From the NCBI RefSeq assembly GCF_029761915.1, contig NZ_CP121695.1, forward strand, positions 2,075,501 to 2,139,500: DNA of 64,000 nucleotides. The letters run 5' to 3'. The translations under genes and the position numbers were made by a program. The notes beneath the pieces are model-generated. The model worked only from the letters and a program-made list of their open reading frames with translations. It was not told the DNA's origin and did no database searches. Position 1 is the stretch's first letter; each line of letters starts with the position of its first letter. Shown in pieces: positions 1 through 9,101 of this stretch. The DNA comes from Bradyrhizobium sp. CB1650. Its GTDB lineage: Bacteria; Pseudomonadota; Alphaproteobacteria; Rhizobiales; Xanthobacteraceae.

Positions 1-321
1 GATGAAGCTGCGGCCATCGAGGGCGCGACCCGCTGGTATATTTTTCGCCGGATCACGTTTCCATTGTTGATGCCGACCACGCTCTTCGTCGCGATCAACG
101 CGGTCATCAACTCGTTCAAGCTGGTGGATCACCTGGTCATCATGACCAAGGGTGGTCCGAACAACGCAAGTACGCTGCTGCTCTACTACATCTATGAAGT
201 CGCCTTCACCTTCCAGGACTCCTCCTACGCGGCAACGTTGACGGTCGTGCTTCTCGTGCTGCTGAGCACGCTTGCGCTAATCAAGTTCGGCTACCTCGAT
301 CGCAGGATCCACTATCAATGA
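1..321 (+). CDS. Sugar-type ABC transporter permease (UgpA/MalF-like), 5' truncated by window edge
   Basis: C-terminal 106 residues of an inner-membrane permease; the frame is open from base 1. The first codons encode the EAA loop (E-A-A-A-I-E-G-A) that docks onto the ATPase, followed by a membrane segment. N-F-K/D-H-style residues and the G-G-P-N-N-A-S-T motif are typical of carbohydrate ABC permeases of the MalF/UgpA type. The stop overlaps the start of the next permease by four bases (ATGA), so the two are translationally coupled. The binding protein and ATPase must lie outside the window, so the substrate (sugar, polyol or glycerol-3-phosphate) cannot be fixed here. Confidence 0.85.
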   Translation, partial: DEAAAIEGATRWYIFRRITFPLLMPTTLFVAINAVINSFKLVDHLVIMTKGGPNNASTLLLYYIYEVAFTFQDSSYAATLTVVLLVLLSTLALIKFGYLDRRIHYQ

Positions 322-1127
322 GAGGCCGGACACATCCCGTCGAGGCAATCGCCGCATGGCTCTTGGCCTTGCTGTGGCTCGCGCCACTGGCCTATGCCTT
401 CTGGAGTGCGCTGCATCCCGCCGCCTACGCCACGTCGTTCAGCCTGTCCGCACCATGGACGCTGGAGAATTTTGCCCGGGCCTGGAAGCAGGCGCCGTTC
501 GCCCGCTATTATCTCAACACTATTGTCCTGGTGACCTTGATCCTGGTCGGGCAGCTCATCCTGTCGACGCTGGCCGCCTATGCCTTTGCGCGCTTCAAGT
601 TCAGAGGCAGTGGCGTCGCCTTCGCTCTCGTCCTGCTGCAACTGATGATCATGCCAGACGTGCTGATCGTCGAAAACTATCGCGCGATCGCGAAGCTTGG
701 GCTGCTGGACACGATCCCCGCGATCGCGCTTCCCTACCTTGCAAGCGCGTTTGGCATCTTCCTCCTGCGGCAGACCTTCAAGAGCGTGCCACAGGAATTG
801 GTCGAGGCGGCCCGGGTCGAGGGGGCGGGGCCGCTGGGGATTCTCTGGCGGGTCTATGTTCCGTTGGCGCGTCCGACCTATGTGGCCTTCGGCCTTGTCT
901 CCGTCAGCTATCATTGGAATAACTTCCTGTGGCCGCTGATCGTCACGAACTCCGTGGAGGCCCGGCCACTCACCGTGGGCCTTGCGGTGTTCGGGGCGCC
1001 AGAGACCGGAGTGGACTGGTCGGTCATCACCGCAGCAACCGTCATGACGATGGCACCGCTGCTGGCTGCCTTTCTTCTCTTCCAGCGGCAGTTCGTGCAG
1101 TCATTCATGCGTGCGGGTATTCGATAA
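318..1127 (+). CDS. Sugar-type ABC transporter permease (UgpE/MalG-like)
   Basis: 269 residues, the normal size for the second permease of a CUT1-type carbohydrate importer. An N-terminal membrane segment lies near residues 10-30, followed by about five more hydrophobic segments. A complete EAA motif (E-L-V-E-A-A-R-V-E-G-A) lies around residues 158-168. The ATG is embedded in the stop of the upstream permease. Its own TAA shares an A with the ATG of the downstream phosphoesterase gene, giving a tightly coupled operon. It would pair with the truncated permease upstream to form the membrane channel; the substrate is unknown. Confidence 0.9.
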   Translation: MRGRTHPVEAIAAWLLALLWLAPLAYAFWSALHPAAYATSFSLSAPWTLENFARAWKQAPFARYYLNTIVLVTLILVGQLILSTLAAYAFARFKFRGSGVAFALVLLQLMIMPDVLIVENYRAIAKLGLLDTIPAIALPYLASAFGIFLLRQTFKSVPQELVEAARVEGAGPLGILWRVYVPLARPTYVAFGLVSVSYHWNNFLWPLIVTNSVEARPLTVGLAVFGAPETGVDWSVITAATVMTMAPLLAAFLLFQRQFVQSFMRAGIR

Positions 1128-1972
1128 TGCGGCTTCTGACCTGGAACATTCAGTGTGGCAAAGGCTGTGACGGCGTAACGGATCTTGCGAGAATCGTCGC
1201 AGTTGCAAGGGCGACCGTCGACGCGGACGTCCTTTGCTTCCAGGAGGTGAGCTCGAATTTCTCAGGGCTCGACGGGGATGCCGACCAAAGCGCGCAACTT
1301 GCTGCGCTGCTTCCCGGCTATACCCCCGTATTCCGGCCGGCGATCGAAACCGTAGATCGAGCAGGCCGTCTGCATCGGTTCGGCAACATGACCCTGTCAC
1401 GCTTGCCGGTCATGCAGATCGCCAATCACCTTCTGCCCTGGCCTGGAGCGGCCACCGTGCGCAGCATGCGACGCCACGCCCTGGAGGTGACGGTCCAGGC
1501 AGCCTTTGGCGCGGTGCGCATCGTCAATACGCATCTCGAGTATCATTCGGCCGGTCAGCGAGAAGTGCAAATCGTGCGCCTCCTGGATCTGCAGGAGGAT
1601 TCGTCGACCAGTCCCAAGACGACAGTCGCCAATCACGAGGAGCCGTATGGGAGCCAGACAGTTGCGGCGTCGAGCGTGATGTGCGGCGATTTCAACTTCG
1701 ACATCAGCGATCCGCAACATGCGCTGATTGATCGATCGCGCCGGCCCGGCCTCAACTATCGCGATGCCTGGACGATCGGTCGTCCCGACCGGCAGCGCGC
1801 ACCGACTTGCGGACTATATGATCATGCGCAGTGGGCGAACGGACCAGATTGTCGCGACTTCATTTTCGTGACCGAGGATCTAACGGATCGCGTTCGCGAC
1901 GTTGACGTTAACGGCAGAACCGACGCTTCCGATCATCAGCCGGTTTTTATCGAGTTGGTGGATACCGAGTAA
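1127..1972 (+). CDS. Endonuclease/exonuclease/phosphatase-fold hydrolase coupled to ABC permeases
   Basis: 281 residues from an ATG sharing one base with the preceding permease stop; the reading frame is open further upstream, but that part is only antiparallel coding noise. Conserved EEP-fold motifs are all visible: W-N-I-Q near residue 6, Q-E-V near 42 (metal-binding Glu), N-T-H-L-E in the middle, C-G-D-F-N-F-D (catalytic Asp/Asn), and a C-terminal S-D-H-Q-P (catalytic His). The family hydrolyses phosphodiester or phosphomonoester bonds using Mg2+. No signal peptide is seen, so it is probably cytosolic. Its coupling to the importer suggests it acts on a phosphate-bearing imported compound or its product; the substrate is inferred only. 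Confidence 0.85.
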   Translation: MRLLTWNIQCGKGCDGVTDLARIVAVARATVDADVLCFQEVSSNFSGLDGDADQSAQLAALLPGYTPVFRPAIETVDRAGRLHRFGNMTLSRLPVMQIANHLLPWPGAATVRSMRRHALEVTVQAAFGAVRIVNTHLEYHSAGQREVQIVRLLDLQEDSSTSPKTTVANHEEPYGSQTVAASSVMCGDFNFDISDPQHALIDRSRRPGLNYRDAWTIGRPDRQRAPTCGLYDHAQWANGPDCRDFIFVTEDLTDRVRDVDVNGRTDASDHQPVFIELVDTE

Positions 1973-2083
1973 TTCCGCTCCCAAGCGACGTCCGGTCTGC
2001 TCGCGGCGCGGACAACTGCTTCCGGGCGACCGTCGGCTTAGCGAAGATAGCAGGAGCAGGGAAGCTCCGCGGTCGTAGGCGCA

Positions 2084-2710
2084 TCAGAAGCTCGCAGCTA
2101 TTCCGGCGAGGCGTTGATGCGCCCTCTCACGGGCGGCCTCGATGGGCTGCTGCGGCCCGGTGGTTGGCCCGATCAGTACGAAACCGACGCTGTTGATGCC
2201 AATGAAGCGCAGGATCTCCCGCAGGTAGGGCGTTGCCATATCGATGCGACCGCGGTTCATTCCGGTGACGAAATCGCTGCCGCTGGCGAGGATCACCAGT
2301 GTCGGCCGGTCCTTCAGCAGCGGGAAGTATCCCTCCGAGGGGTCGAACCGAAAGGTGAGCCCGGGCTGGACGATGAGGTCGAACCACTGCTTGAGCTTGT
2401 AGGGAATGCCGAAGTTCCACATCGGCGTTGAGATCAACACCCGGTCAGCGAGCGATAAGCGTATGGCCATGCGCTCGGCCTCGGCAAAGCTGTCGCGCTG
2501 CGGATCGTTGAAGGCCTGTCCCTTCATGCGGGCGTACTTGGCCTCGACGATGGGGCCTGCGAACTCCGGCATCCGCTCCCGCCAGAGGTCGATCACGTCG
2601 ACGTCCCAATCGGGATGCGCTTGGCGAAAGGCTTCAAGGAAGGTGCGCGCGCCCGCACTCGAAGACGAGTCGGGGCGCGGCGAGCAGGACACATGCAGGA
2701 GCTTTGGCAC
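2084..2710 (-). CDS. azoR: FMN-dependent NADH-azoreductase-like flavoprotein
   Basis: 208 residues, flavodoxin-like fold, the usual AzoR length (about 200). The N-terminal S-P-R-P-D-S-S-S loop (residues 10-17) would bind the FMN phosphate. P-M-W-N-F-G-I-P at 96-103 is the family isoalloxazine-binding motif. AzoR enzymes are cytosolic two-electron NAD(P)H oxidoreductases acting on quinones and azo dyes. The start is a GTG six bases after the stop of the fusion hydrolase upstream, so it is the last gene of the long reverse-strand operon. In that setting a quinone or nitro/azo reductase role in the degradation pathway is more likely than dye reduction; this is inference. Confidence 0.85.
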   Translation of the reverse strand: MPKLLHVSCSPRPDSSSSAGARTFLEAFRQAHPDWDVDVIDLWRERMPEFAGPIVEAKYARMKGQAFNDPQRDSFAEAERMAIRLSLADRVLISTPMWNFGIPYKLKQWFDLIVQPGLTFRFDPSEGYFPLLKDRPTLVILASGSDFVTGMNRGRIDMATPYLREILRFIGINSVGFVLIGPTTGPQQPIEAARERAHQRLAGIAASF

Positions 2711-2716
2711 CGGCCG

Positions 2717-4282
2717 TCATCCCAGCGCGCTGATGACGGTATCCGCCTTGGTGACGACCGCGACGTTCTGCATGGCGAAATTGATCGAGGCGTTGTGCCA
2801 GTCGGCATTCATCGTCGAGCAGCAATCCTCGGGCACGATCATGAAGTAGCCCTTGTCCGCGCCGGTGCGAGCAGTGTGTTCGACCGACATGTTGGTCCAG
2901 GCACCGGTGTTGATGATCATGTCGCGGCCGGTGGCTTTCAGGATCGTCTCCAGCCGTGTGCCTTCCCAGGCGCTCATGCGCATCTTCTCGACCACGAAAT
3001 CGCCAGGCCGCGGCTCGAGCCCGGACACGGGCGCGGCGCCCCAGCTTCCACGCACCATCGCCTTGCTGTCGACCAATCCCTCGAACAACGGCGCGTTCAG
3101 CGTCACGCCGGGCGCGCCGGGTTCGACGACGAACCAGACATGGATGATGGCGACGCCGCGGGCCCGCGCGGTTTCCGCGAGGCGACGGACGTTCTCGACC
3201 ACATGCTGCTGGCGCGCGTGAGCCGGTGAACCGGAATCGGCAAAGGCGCCACCATCCATGATGACGTCGTTCTGGAGGTCCTGGATGATCATGGCGCAGC
3301 GATGGGGATCGAGCCGCATTTCGCCCTGGTTAAGGATCGGCGCCGCAGGCGCGACGCTCGCGCCGCCGCTGCGCGTGCCGCTCATATAGGGCTCGTGGCG
3401 CGGACCGACTTTGGTGGGGATCGCGTAAACCGAGTGGGTCGACGTGAGATAGAGCGTGCGGAAATCCGGTCCGCCCCAGGCGAGATTGGCAACAAGCTCG
3501 GGCACGCGGACCTTGCCGAGCAGTTCGCCCCTCGGCGAGTAGACCCAGACGCCGCCCGGCGCAGTGACCCAGATATTGCCGTGCTGGTCGCACTTCATGC
3601 CGTCGGGCACACCTGGCTCGAGCTCGGAGCGGATACCGCTTGCGAACACGCGTGGAGTGGCGAGCGAGCCGTCCGCATCGACGTCGAAGACACGGATCAG
3701 CGCCTGCACGGTGTCGTTGACATAGAGCAGCTTCTCGTCCGGCGAGAAGCAAAGCCCGTTCGGCTGGTCGAACAGGCTGCGATCGACCACGAGCTTGGGC
3801 TCGCCGCCGGGCACGAGGCGATAGACGCCCTGGAAGCCGAGCTGGCGCGGCCGCTCGACGCCATAGACCGGCATGCGGCCATACCAGGGATCCGAGAAAT
3901 AGATGGCGCCGGAAGAATGAACGCAGACGTCGTTCGGGCTGTTGAGCTCCTGGCCCTGGAAATGCGAGGCGAGCACCTCGCGTCGCCCGTCCGGACGTTC
4001 GCGTATCAGCGATGATGTCGCGTGCTCGCAGACGATCAGATTGAGCTCGGCATCATAGGTCATGCCGTTGCACTTGTTCGACGGGCGCTTGACCTCCACG
4101 ACGCCGCGCCGCGCATCCCAGCGCCGTCGCACGTCGCCCGGCATGTCCGAGAACAGGAGATAGTGGTCGACCGGATGCCAGATCGGCCCTTCCGTGAAGT
4201 CGAAACCGGTGCCGACCTGTGCGACCGGGGCGTACGGATCGATCAGGGCCTCGAATTCACTTCGCAACGTGACATGCGTCAT
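2717..4282 (-). CDS. SMP-30/gluconolactonase domain fused to isochorismatase-like hydrolase
   Basis: 521 residues from ATG with an AAGGA-type ribosome site; the open frame continues about 260 codons upstream, but that part is antisense to the neighbouring hydrolase. Residues 1-300 are an SMP-30/gluconolactonase beta-propeller: E31 in D-F-T-E-G-P, N115-D118 in N-S-P-N-D, and D227 in P-D-G-M-K are metal-site positions. Residues 325-521 are a cysteine-hydrolase/isochorismatase fold with I-I-Q-D-L-Q-N-D (Asp335) and V-V-E-K (Lys433). The position that is the nucleophilic Cys in nicotinamidase-type members is Ser466 here (T-N-M-S-V-E). A lactonase followed by an amide or enol-ether hydrolase in one chain suggests consecutive ring-opening steps. 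The substrate is unknown. Confidence 0.88.
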   Translation of the reverse strand: MTHVTLRSEFEALIDPYAPVAQVGTGFDFTEGPIWHPVDHYLLFSDMPGDVRRRWDARRGVVEVKRPSNKCNGMTYDAELNLIVCEHATSSLIRERPDGRREVLASHFQGQELNSPNDVCVHSSGAIYFSDPWYGRMPVYGVERPRQLGFQGVYRLVPGGEPKLVVDRSLFDQPNGLCFSPDEKLLYVNDTVQALIRVFDVDADGSLATPRVFASGIRSELEPGVPDGMKCDQHGNIWVTAPGGVWVYSPRGELLGKVRVPELVANLAWGGPDFRTLYLTSTHSVYAIPTKVGPRHEPYMSGTRSGGASVAPAAPILNQGEMRLDPHRCAMIIQDLQNDVIMDGGAFADSGSPAHARQQHVVENVRRLAETARARGVAIIHVWFVVEPGAPGVTLNAPLFEGLVDSKAMVRGSWGAAPVSGLEPRPGDFVVEKMRMSAWEGTRLETILKATGRDMIINTGAWTNMSVEHTARTGADKGYFMIVPEDCCSTMNADWHNASINFAMQNVAVVTKADTVISALG

Positions 4283-4293
4283 TCGATCGATCC

Positions 4294-5142
4294 TTAGGCC
4301 GGGAACCAGTTCCGCTGGGGCAGGGACTGGACGATTGGACCGGGCACCTGGTCGTGCAGGCGCCCGACGACATTGCCGCCCTCGATCTTGGCGGGACGAT
4401 CGTGCACGGGAAGGAGATAGCGCGAGTTGCTCAGCAGCTTCTTGATCGCCGCCTTTTCCGCACGTTTGGTGGTGCCGTGATTGCCGGTGGTGCGCGGCTC
4501 CCAATCGTGGATCTCGTTGAAAGGCGTGACGATCTGGTCGTTGAAGTCGTAGATCACATCGCCGCAGATGGTCGCGATGCCGTCGGCGGTGTGGACGATG
4601 ATGTTCATCGAGCCCTCGGTGTGGGCGTTGGCGGCGTCGCAATAGACGCCGGGCATCAGCTCGATCGGCCCCGCGACCTCGAGATCCAGGAAGCGCAGCG
4701 CGCTCCTGGTGTGCAGGCGGTCGATCAGGTGCTTGATGTCGGGTGCCGGATATTGCGGATGCATCAGGCCCGAGACGGAATATTCGAGCTCGCGGCGGTT
4801 GAGCACGACGGTCGTGTTCATTGGGAAGAGATCGTCCTTGCCGGCGTGGTCGATGTGCAAATGGGTGTGGCAGACGAAGCGGACGTCGCCCATGCGCACG
4901 CCGTGACGAGCGAGCTGGTTCTCGATCATGTTCTCGTGGTACTGCAGCCCGCGCATGCCCAGCGTTTCCATGATCTGGTTGGAGCGATAGCCGGTATCGA
5001 CCACCACCGGGTAGGGGCCGCCGAGGATCAGGAAGCCGAGGGTGAGGACGCGGCGAGTGCGGCCGCAATCACGACCGAGAACCAGAAAGCTCGATTCCAG
5101 CTCGATATCGCCATAGTCCAGGATCTTGATCTCCAGCGCCAT
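4294..5142 (-). CDS. Metallo-beta-lactamase-fold hydrolase (lactonase-like)
   Basis: 282 residues; ATG at 5142 is preceded by a strong GGAGGG site five bases upstream, which decides the start. The H-T-H-L-H-I-D-H-A-G signature at residues 92-101 supplies H94, H96, D98 and H99. A further His (A-N-A-H-T-E-G), the bridging Asp (I-C-G-D-V-I-Y-D) and the last His (P-V-H-D-R) complete a dinuclear zinc site. Length and layout resemble N-acyl-homoserine-lactonase-family proteins (AttM/AiiB type), but a quorum-quenching role is not implied. It lies 11 bases upstream of the lactonase/isochorismatase fusion, so it probably opens a lactone or ester in the same pathway. Confidence 0.85.
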   Translation of the reverse strand: MALEIKILDYGDIELESSFLVLGRDCGRTRRVLTLGFLILGGPYPVVVDTGYRSNQIMETLGMRGLQYHENMIENQLARHGVRMGDVRFVCHTHLHIDHAGKDDLFPMNTTVVLNRRELEYSVSGLMHPQYPAPDIKHLIDRLHTRSALRFLDLEVAGPIELMPGVYCDAANAHTEGSMNIIVHTADGIATICGDVIYDFNDQIVTPFNEIHDWEPRTTGNHGTTKRAEKAAIKKLLSNSRYLLPVHDRPAKIEGGNVVGRLHDQVPGPIVQSLPQRNWFPA

Positions 5143-5180
5143 TCGTATCCCTCCGTGTTCCTGCTTCTTGCCTGTGATCG

Positions 5181-6071
5181 CTACGCTCCGAGCCGGTAGA
5201 CGCGCGTCGCGGTCGCCTTGAAGATCGCGTCCTGCTGCTCCCCGCTCAACGGCGCGGCTGCCGCGCGAAACGCGCCGACGAGCTCGCGATAGCTGGTCCA
5301 CAACTTCTCGATCGGGAAATTGGAGCCGAACAGGCAGCGCTCTGCGCCGAAGATCGCCACGGTGTCGGCGAGCAGGGCGGCGATGTGCGCGGGATCGTTG
5401 CGATGGATGAAGGTGCCGAGCCCGGAGAGTTTTGAGACCACGTTCGGACATGCCGCAAGCCGGGTCATGCCGGCGCGCCAGGCAGCGCGTCCCGCCGGCG
5501 AGAGGTCTTCCAGCATCCCGGCATGCTGGAGGATGAAGGTCACCTGGGGACACGCCTCGGCAAGCGCTGCCGCATCGGGCATTTGCGGCGTGAACACCTG
5601 CAGATCGAAACTCCAGTCATAGTCGGCGAGCCGAGCGACGTTCCGGCGGATCACTGCATCGGCGCAGAGATCCGGGCGGGCTGCAAAGCGGTAGAGCGGA
5701 TTCTCGTGCCAGTGCAGTTGCATGCGCACGCCGCGCACGAGGGAATAGCGCTTCAGGCGGTCGAGCTGCGGGCGCACGTCGTCTACGGCGAAATTGGCGT
5801 AAGCGACGATCGCATGCGGCCAGCCGTGTTCATCGGCCGTCTGTTGCACCCAGGCGGCCTCGTCCTCGAAACGGTCGTTGGCCCAATTGGTCTGCACGTA
5901 GACCGAGCGGGTGACGCCGGTGCCCTTGAGGTCGTCGAGATACTCCTGGATCGGATAGTCACGCCGGATCGGCTCGTAAGGGCCGAATATCCGCGGCTGC
6001 ATCGGACCGGTCAGCCAGGGCAGGTCGGCCTGCCGCCAGATGTGATGATGCCCATCGACAATATCGGTCAC
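5181..6071 (-). CDS. Amidohydrolase (COG3618-type, pyrone-dicarboxylate/fuconolactone hydrolase-like)
   Basis: 296 residues, a TIM-barrel amidohydrolase-2 protein. D-G-H-H-H-I-W at residues 6-12 provides the first-strand histidines, L-Q-H-A-G the later His. In the last-strand motif the usual G-S-D-W-P is G-S-N-F-P, so the catalytic Asp position is Asn. Relatives hydrolyse lactones such as 2-pyrone-4,6-dicarboxylate or L-fuconolactone. The GTG start overlaps the stop of the VWA gene (GTGA), so it is part of the same operon. It is the third putative ring-opening hydrolase in a row; the substrate is unknown. Confidence 0.82.
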   Translation of the reverse strand: MTDIVDGHHHIWRQADLPWLTGPMQPRIFGPYEPIRRDYPIQEYLDDLKGTGVTRSVYVQTNWANDRFEDEAAWVQQTADEHGWPHAIVAYANFAVDDVRPQLDRLKRYSLVRGVRMQLHWHENPLYRFAARPDLCADAVIRRNVARLADYDWSFDLQVFTPQMPDAAALAEACPQVTFILQHAGMLEDLSPAGRAAWRAGMTRLAACPNVVSKLSGLGTFIHRNDPAHIAALLADTVAIFGAERCLFGSNFPIEKLWTSYRELVGAFRAAAAPLSGEQQDAIFKATATRVYRLGA

Positions 6072-7185
6072 GCCGCTCTCCTTCGCCCCAACGCCAGAAT
6101 GTGCGCGACGATCGACGCGCTCGAACCGCCATCCACGAGATCATCGACGAAGCGCTCGATGGCGATGAGCGCTTCAGTCTGCGGGCGGAAGCCGGGGCTT
6201 GTCGCGAGCGGCGTCAGCCAGCTCAAGCGCCAGGCCCGCCGCGACAATTTTGCGACTGCGTCGCGAAGAGCGTCGGGCTCGCCGCGTTCGAGTCCATCGG
6301 AGACGATGACCACGGCGGCGCCGCGCGCATAGCCACCAAATCGTGGCACCGCGAGGAACGCCTGCAGCGCGTCGCCGATACGGGTGCCGCCGTCCCAGTC
6401 GCTGACCAGATGTGCGGCGGCGTTCAATGCCTGTTCGCGGCGCTTCAGCCGCAAGGGACGGGTGACCCGGGTCAACCGCGTGCCGAAGGTGAACACCTCG
6501 ACATTGGGCGCCGCCTGCACCAGAGCATGCGCGAGCCTCATGTTCTCCTCGGTGCGGCTCTTCATCGAGCCGGAGACGTCGATCAGCAGCAGCATTTTGC
6601 GCGGTCGCTGCCGTCGCTTCAGGTGCCCCAGCCGCAGGATTTCGCCGTCGTTGCGGACAGTCTCGCGCAAGGTGCGGCGCAGATCAGCGAACGGCCCGCG
6701 CCGCGCGCGCATCCGGCGGTGAGCACGCCGGCGCGGCAGACGTCGCGATGCTTCGCGCGCCAGGCGACGCAGGGCGCCGGTGGTCGAGGTCACCGCAAAG
6801 CGGCGCTCGACCAGGGCCTCGGTTCGGGTCGCGGCCAGCCCTGACTCGTTGGCCTCGTCGGAGAGCAGAGGCTCCTCGTCGCCGCGGCCGTCTTCCTGCA
6901 GGCGCACCGTCTCGTCGTCCTCGCTCTCGCCGTCGCGCTCGATCGCCTCGCTGCCGCGGAAGTGGAGATCGAACAGGCGGTCGAAAGTGGCGCGGCGTTC
7001 CGGCGGTGGAGCCAGCGTCGCCAGGGCGGCTTGCCGGACATCCTCGATATGGCCCGGGCCGAGCAGCTCGATCGCAGCCAAAAACGTCGTCGTTTGCTCC
7101 GGCGCCACCGCAAAGCCGTTCGCGCGCAGCAGCGAAACGAAGGCGACGAAGATGCGTGCGGCGCGCGGGAGCTGCAGTTCGGTGC

Positions 7186-7189
<4 letters not shown>
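6068..7189 (-). CDS. coxE: VWA-domain protein, CoxE-type molybdenum hydroxylase maturation factor
   Basis: 373 residues. The first 190 are charged and arginine-rich (DUF58/CoxE-like N-terminal part with an acidic stretch at 83-110). The von Willebrand A domain follows, with a MIDAS D-V-S-G-S at residues 204-208. In Oligotropha CoxE works with the AAA+ protein CoxD to insert the Cu/sulfido ligand in CO dehydrogenase; related pairs accompany other molybdenum hydroxylases. The ATG overlaps the MoxR stop by four bases and its stop overlaps the amidohydrolase start. It is cytosolic, with no signal or membrane segment. Confidence 0.88.
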
Positions 7190-8067
<878 letters not shown>

Positions 8068-8077
8068 GATGAGACCT

Positions 8078-9100
8078 CTAGCGCCGTGGCTGCGGCCGCG
8101 CACCGCCCTGGGCCTTGATTGCGCGCAGCACCTTTTCGGGGGTGATCGGGAGGTCATCGATACGCACGCCGACCGCATTGAAGATCGCGTTCGCGACGGC
8201 CGGCAGCACCGGGTTGGCGCACATCTCGCCGGGACCCTTGGCACCGAATGGACCGTCGGGCGCGGGACGCTCCAGCACGGCGATATCGTGCGGGCAAATG
8301 TCGCCGGGACCGGGCATGAGATATTCGACGAAGTCGCGGGGCCCGTGCACGGGATCGGGATAATAGGGTTCGGGCGTCTCGTAGAGCGCGTGGCTGATGC
8401 CCATCCAGGCGCCGCCGACGAGCTGCTGTTCGACCAGCCGGGGGTTGAGCGCGCGGCCGAGCTCATAGGCGGAATCCATGCGCACCATCGCGACCTCGCC
8501 GGTCTCGTCATCGACCTCGACCTCGGCGACTAGGCAAGCATGGGCGTAGCAGGTCGCCGGCGACATTTCGCCGGTTTCGGGATCGACGTCGGACAGGGGG
8601 ACCAGGAAGATGCCGCGGCCGGAAATGGTCTTGCCCTGCTTGAATTGCGCGGCGATCGCGACATCCTTGGTCGAGATCGAGCGATGCGGAGCGCCTTTGA
8701 CATGGATGTTGCCGCGGCCGTCGGTCTCGAGATCGGCGGCATTGACCTCCAGCTCCTCGGCGGCAGCCTCCATCATGACGCCACGCGCCTCTCGCGCTGC
8801 GGCCATGACCGCATTGCCGACGCGGTGCGTGCCGCGCGAGGCGAACGAGCCCATGCAGTGCGGGCCGGTGTCGGAGTCAGCCGTGTCGACATAGACGTCC
8901 TCGACGGGCACGCCGAGTGTCTCGGCGCAGATCTGCCGCGTCACCGATTTCATTCCTTGGCCGAGATCGATCGACGACAATGCCACCGTGAACTTGCCGC
9001 TGGGATTGGAGTGAACCAGCGCCTGGCTGGGATCGCCGCCGAGATTCATGCCGATGGGGTAATTGATCGACGCCATGCCGCGTCCGCGATGCCTGGTCAT
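8078..9100 (-). CDS. Molybdenum hydroxylase molybdopterin subunit, C-terminal half (separate gene)
   Basis: 340 residues matching only the second molybdopterin-binding domain of xanthine dehydrogenase-family large subunits, which are normally a single chain of about 770-800 residues. It starts with R-G-R-G-M-A, the interdomain motif of the family. It has the G-Q-G-M switch-loop sequence and ends with G-A-K-G-P-G-E, where Glu292 is the catalytic base. The ATG is two bases past the TGA of the N-terminal half and has its own AAGGAGA ribosome site inside the tail of that gene. That favours two coupled polypeptides rather than a sequencing frameshift. Both halves should assemble around one Mo cofactor. 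Confidence 0.88.
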   Translation of the reverse strand: MTRHRGRGMASINYPIGMNLGGDPSQALVHSNPSGKFTVALSSIDLGQGMKSVTRQICAETLGVPVEDVYVDTADSDTGPHCMGSFASRGTHRVGNAVMAAAREARGVMMEAAAEELEVNAADLETDGRGNIHVKGAPHRSISTKDVAIAAQFKQGKTISGRGIFLVPLSDVDPETGEMSPATCYAHACLVAEVEVDDETGEVAMVRMDSAYELGRALNPRLVEQQLVGGAWMGISHALYETPEPYYPDPVHGPRDFVEYLMPGPGDICPHDIAVLERPAPDGPFGAKGPGEMCANPVLPAVANAIFNAVGVRIDDLPITPEKVLRAIKAQGGARPQPRR

Positions 9101-9101
9101 T

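Noticed and set aside
4283..5068. In-frame N-terminal extension of the SMP-30/isochorismatase gene to a 783-residue protein
   Set aside because: The extension is Arg/Pro-rich noise from another frame of the metallo-beta-lactamase-fold gene; a ribosome site and domain start at 4282.
4294..5142. Dedicated quorum-quenching lactonase
   Set aside because: The fold and zinc ligands fit, but the operon context is catabolic and no LuxI/LuxR genes are present.
8068..8511. Longer MoxR protein starting at 8511
   Set aside because: The extra 148 codons overlap the molybdopterin gene in another frame and show no family similarity; the GTG at 8067 has a ribosome site.
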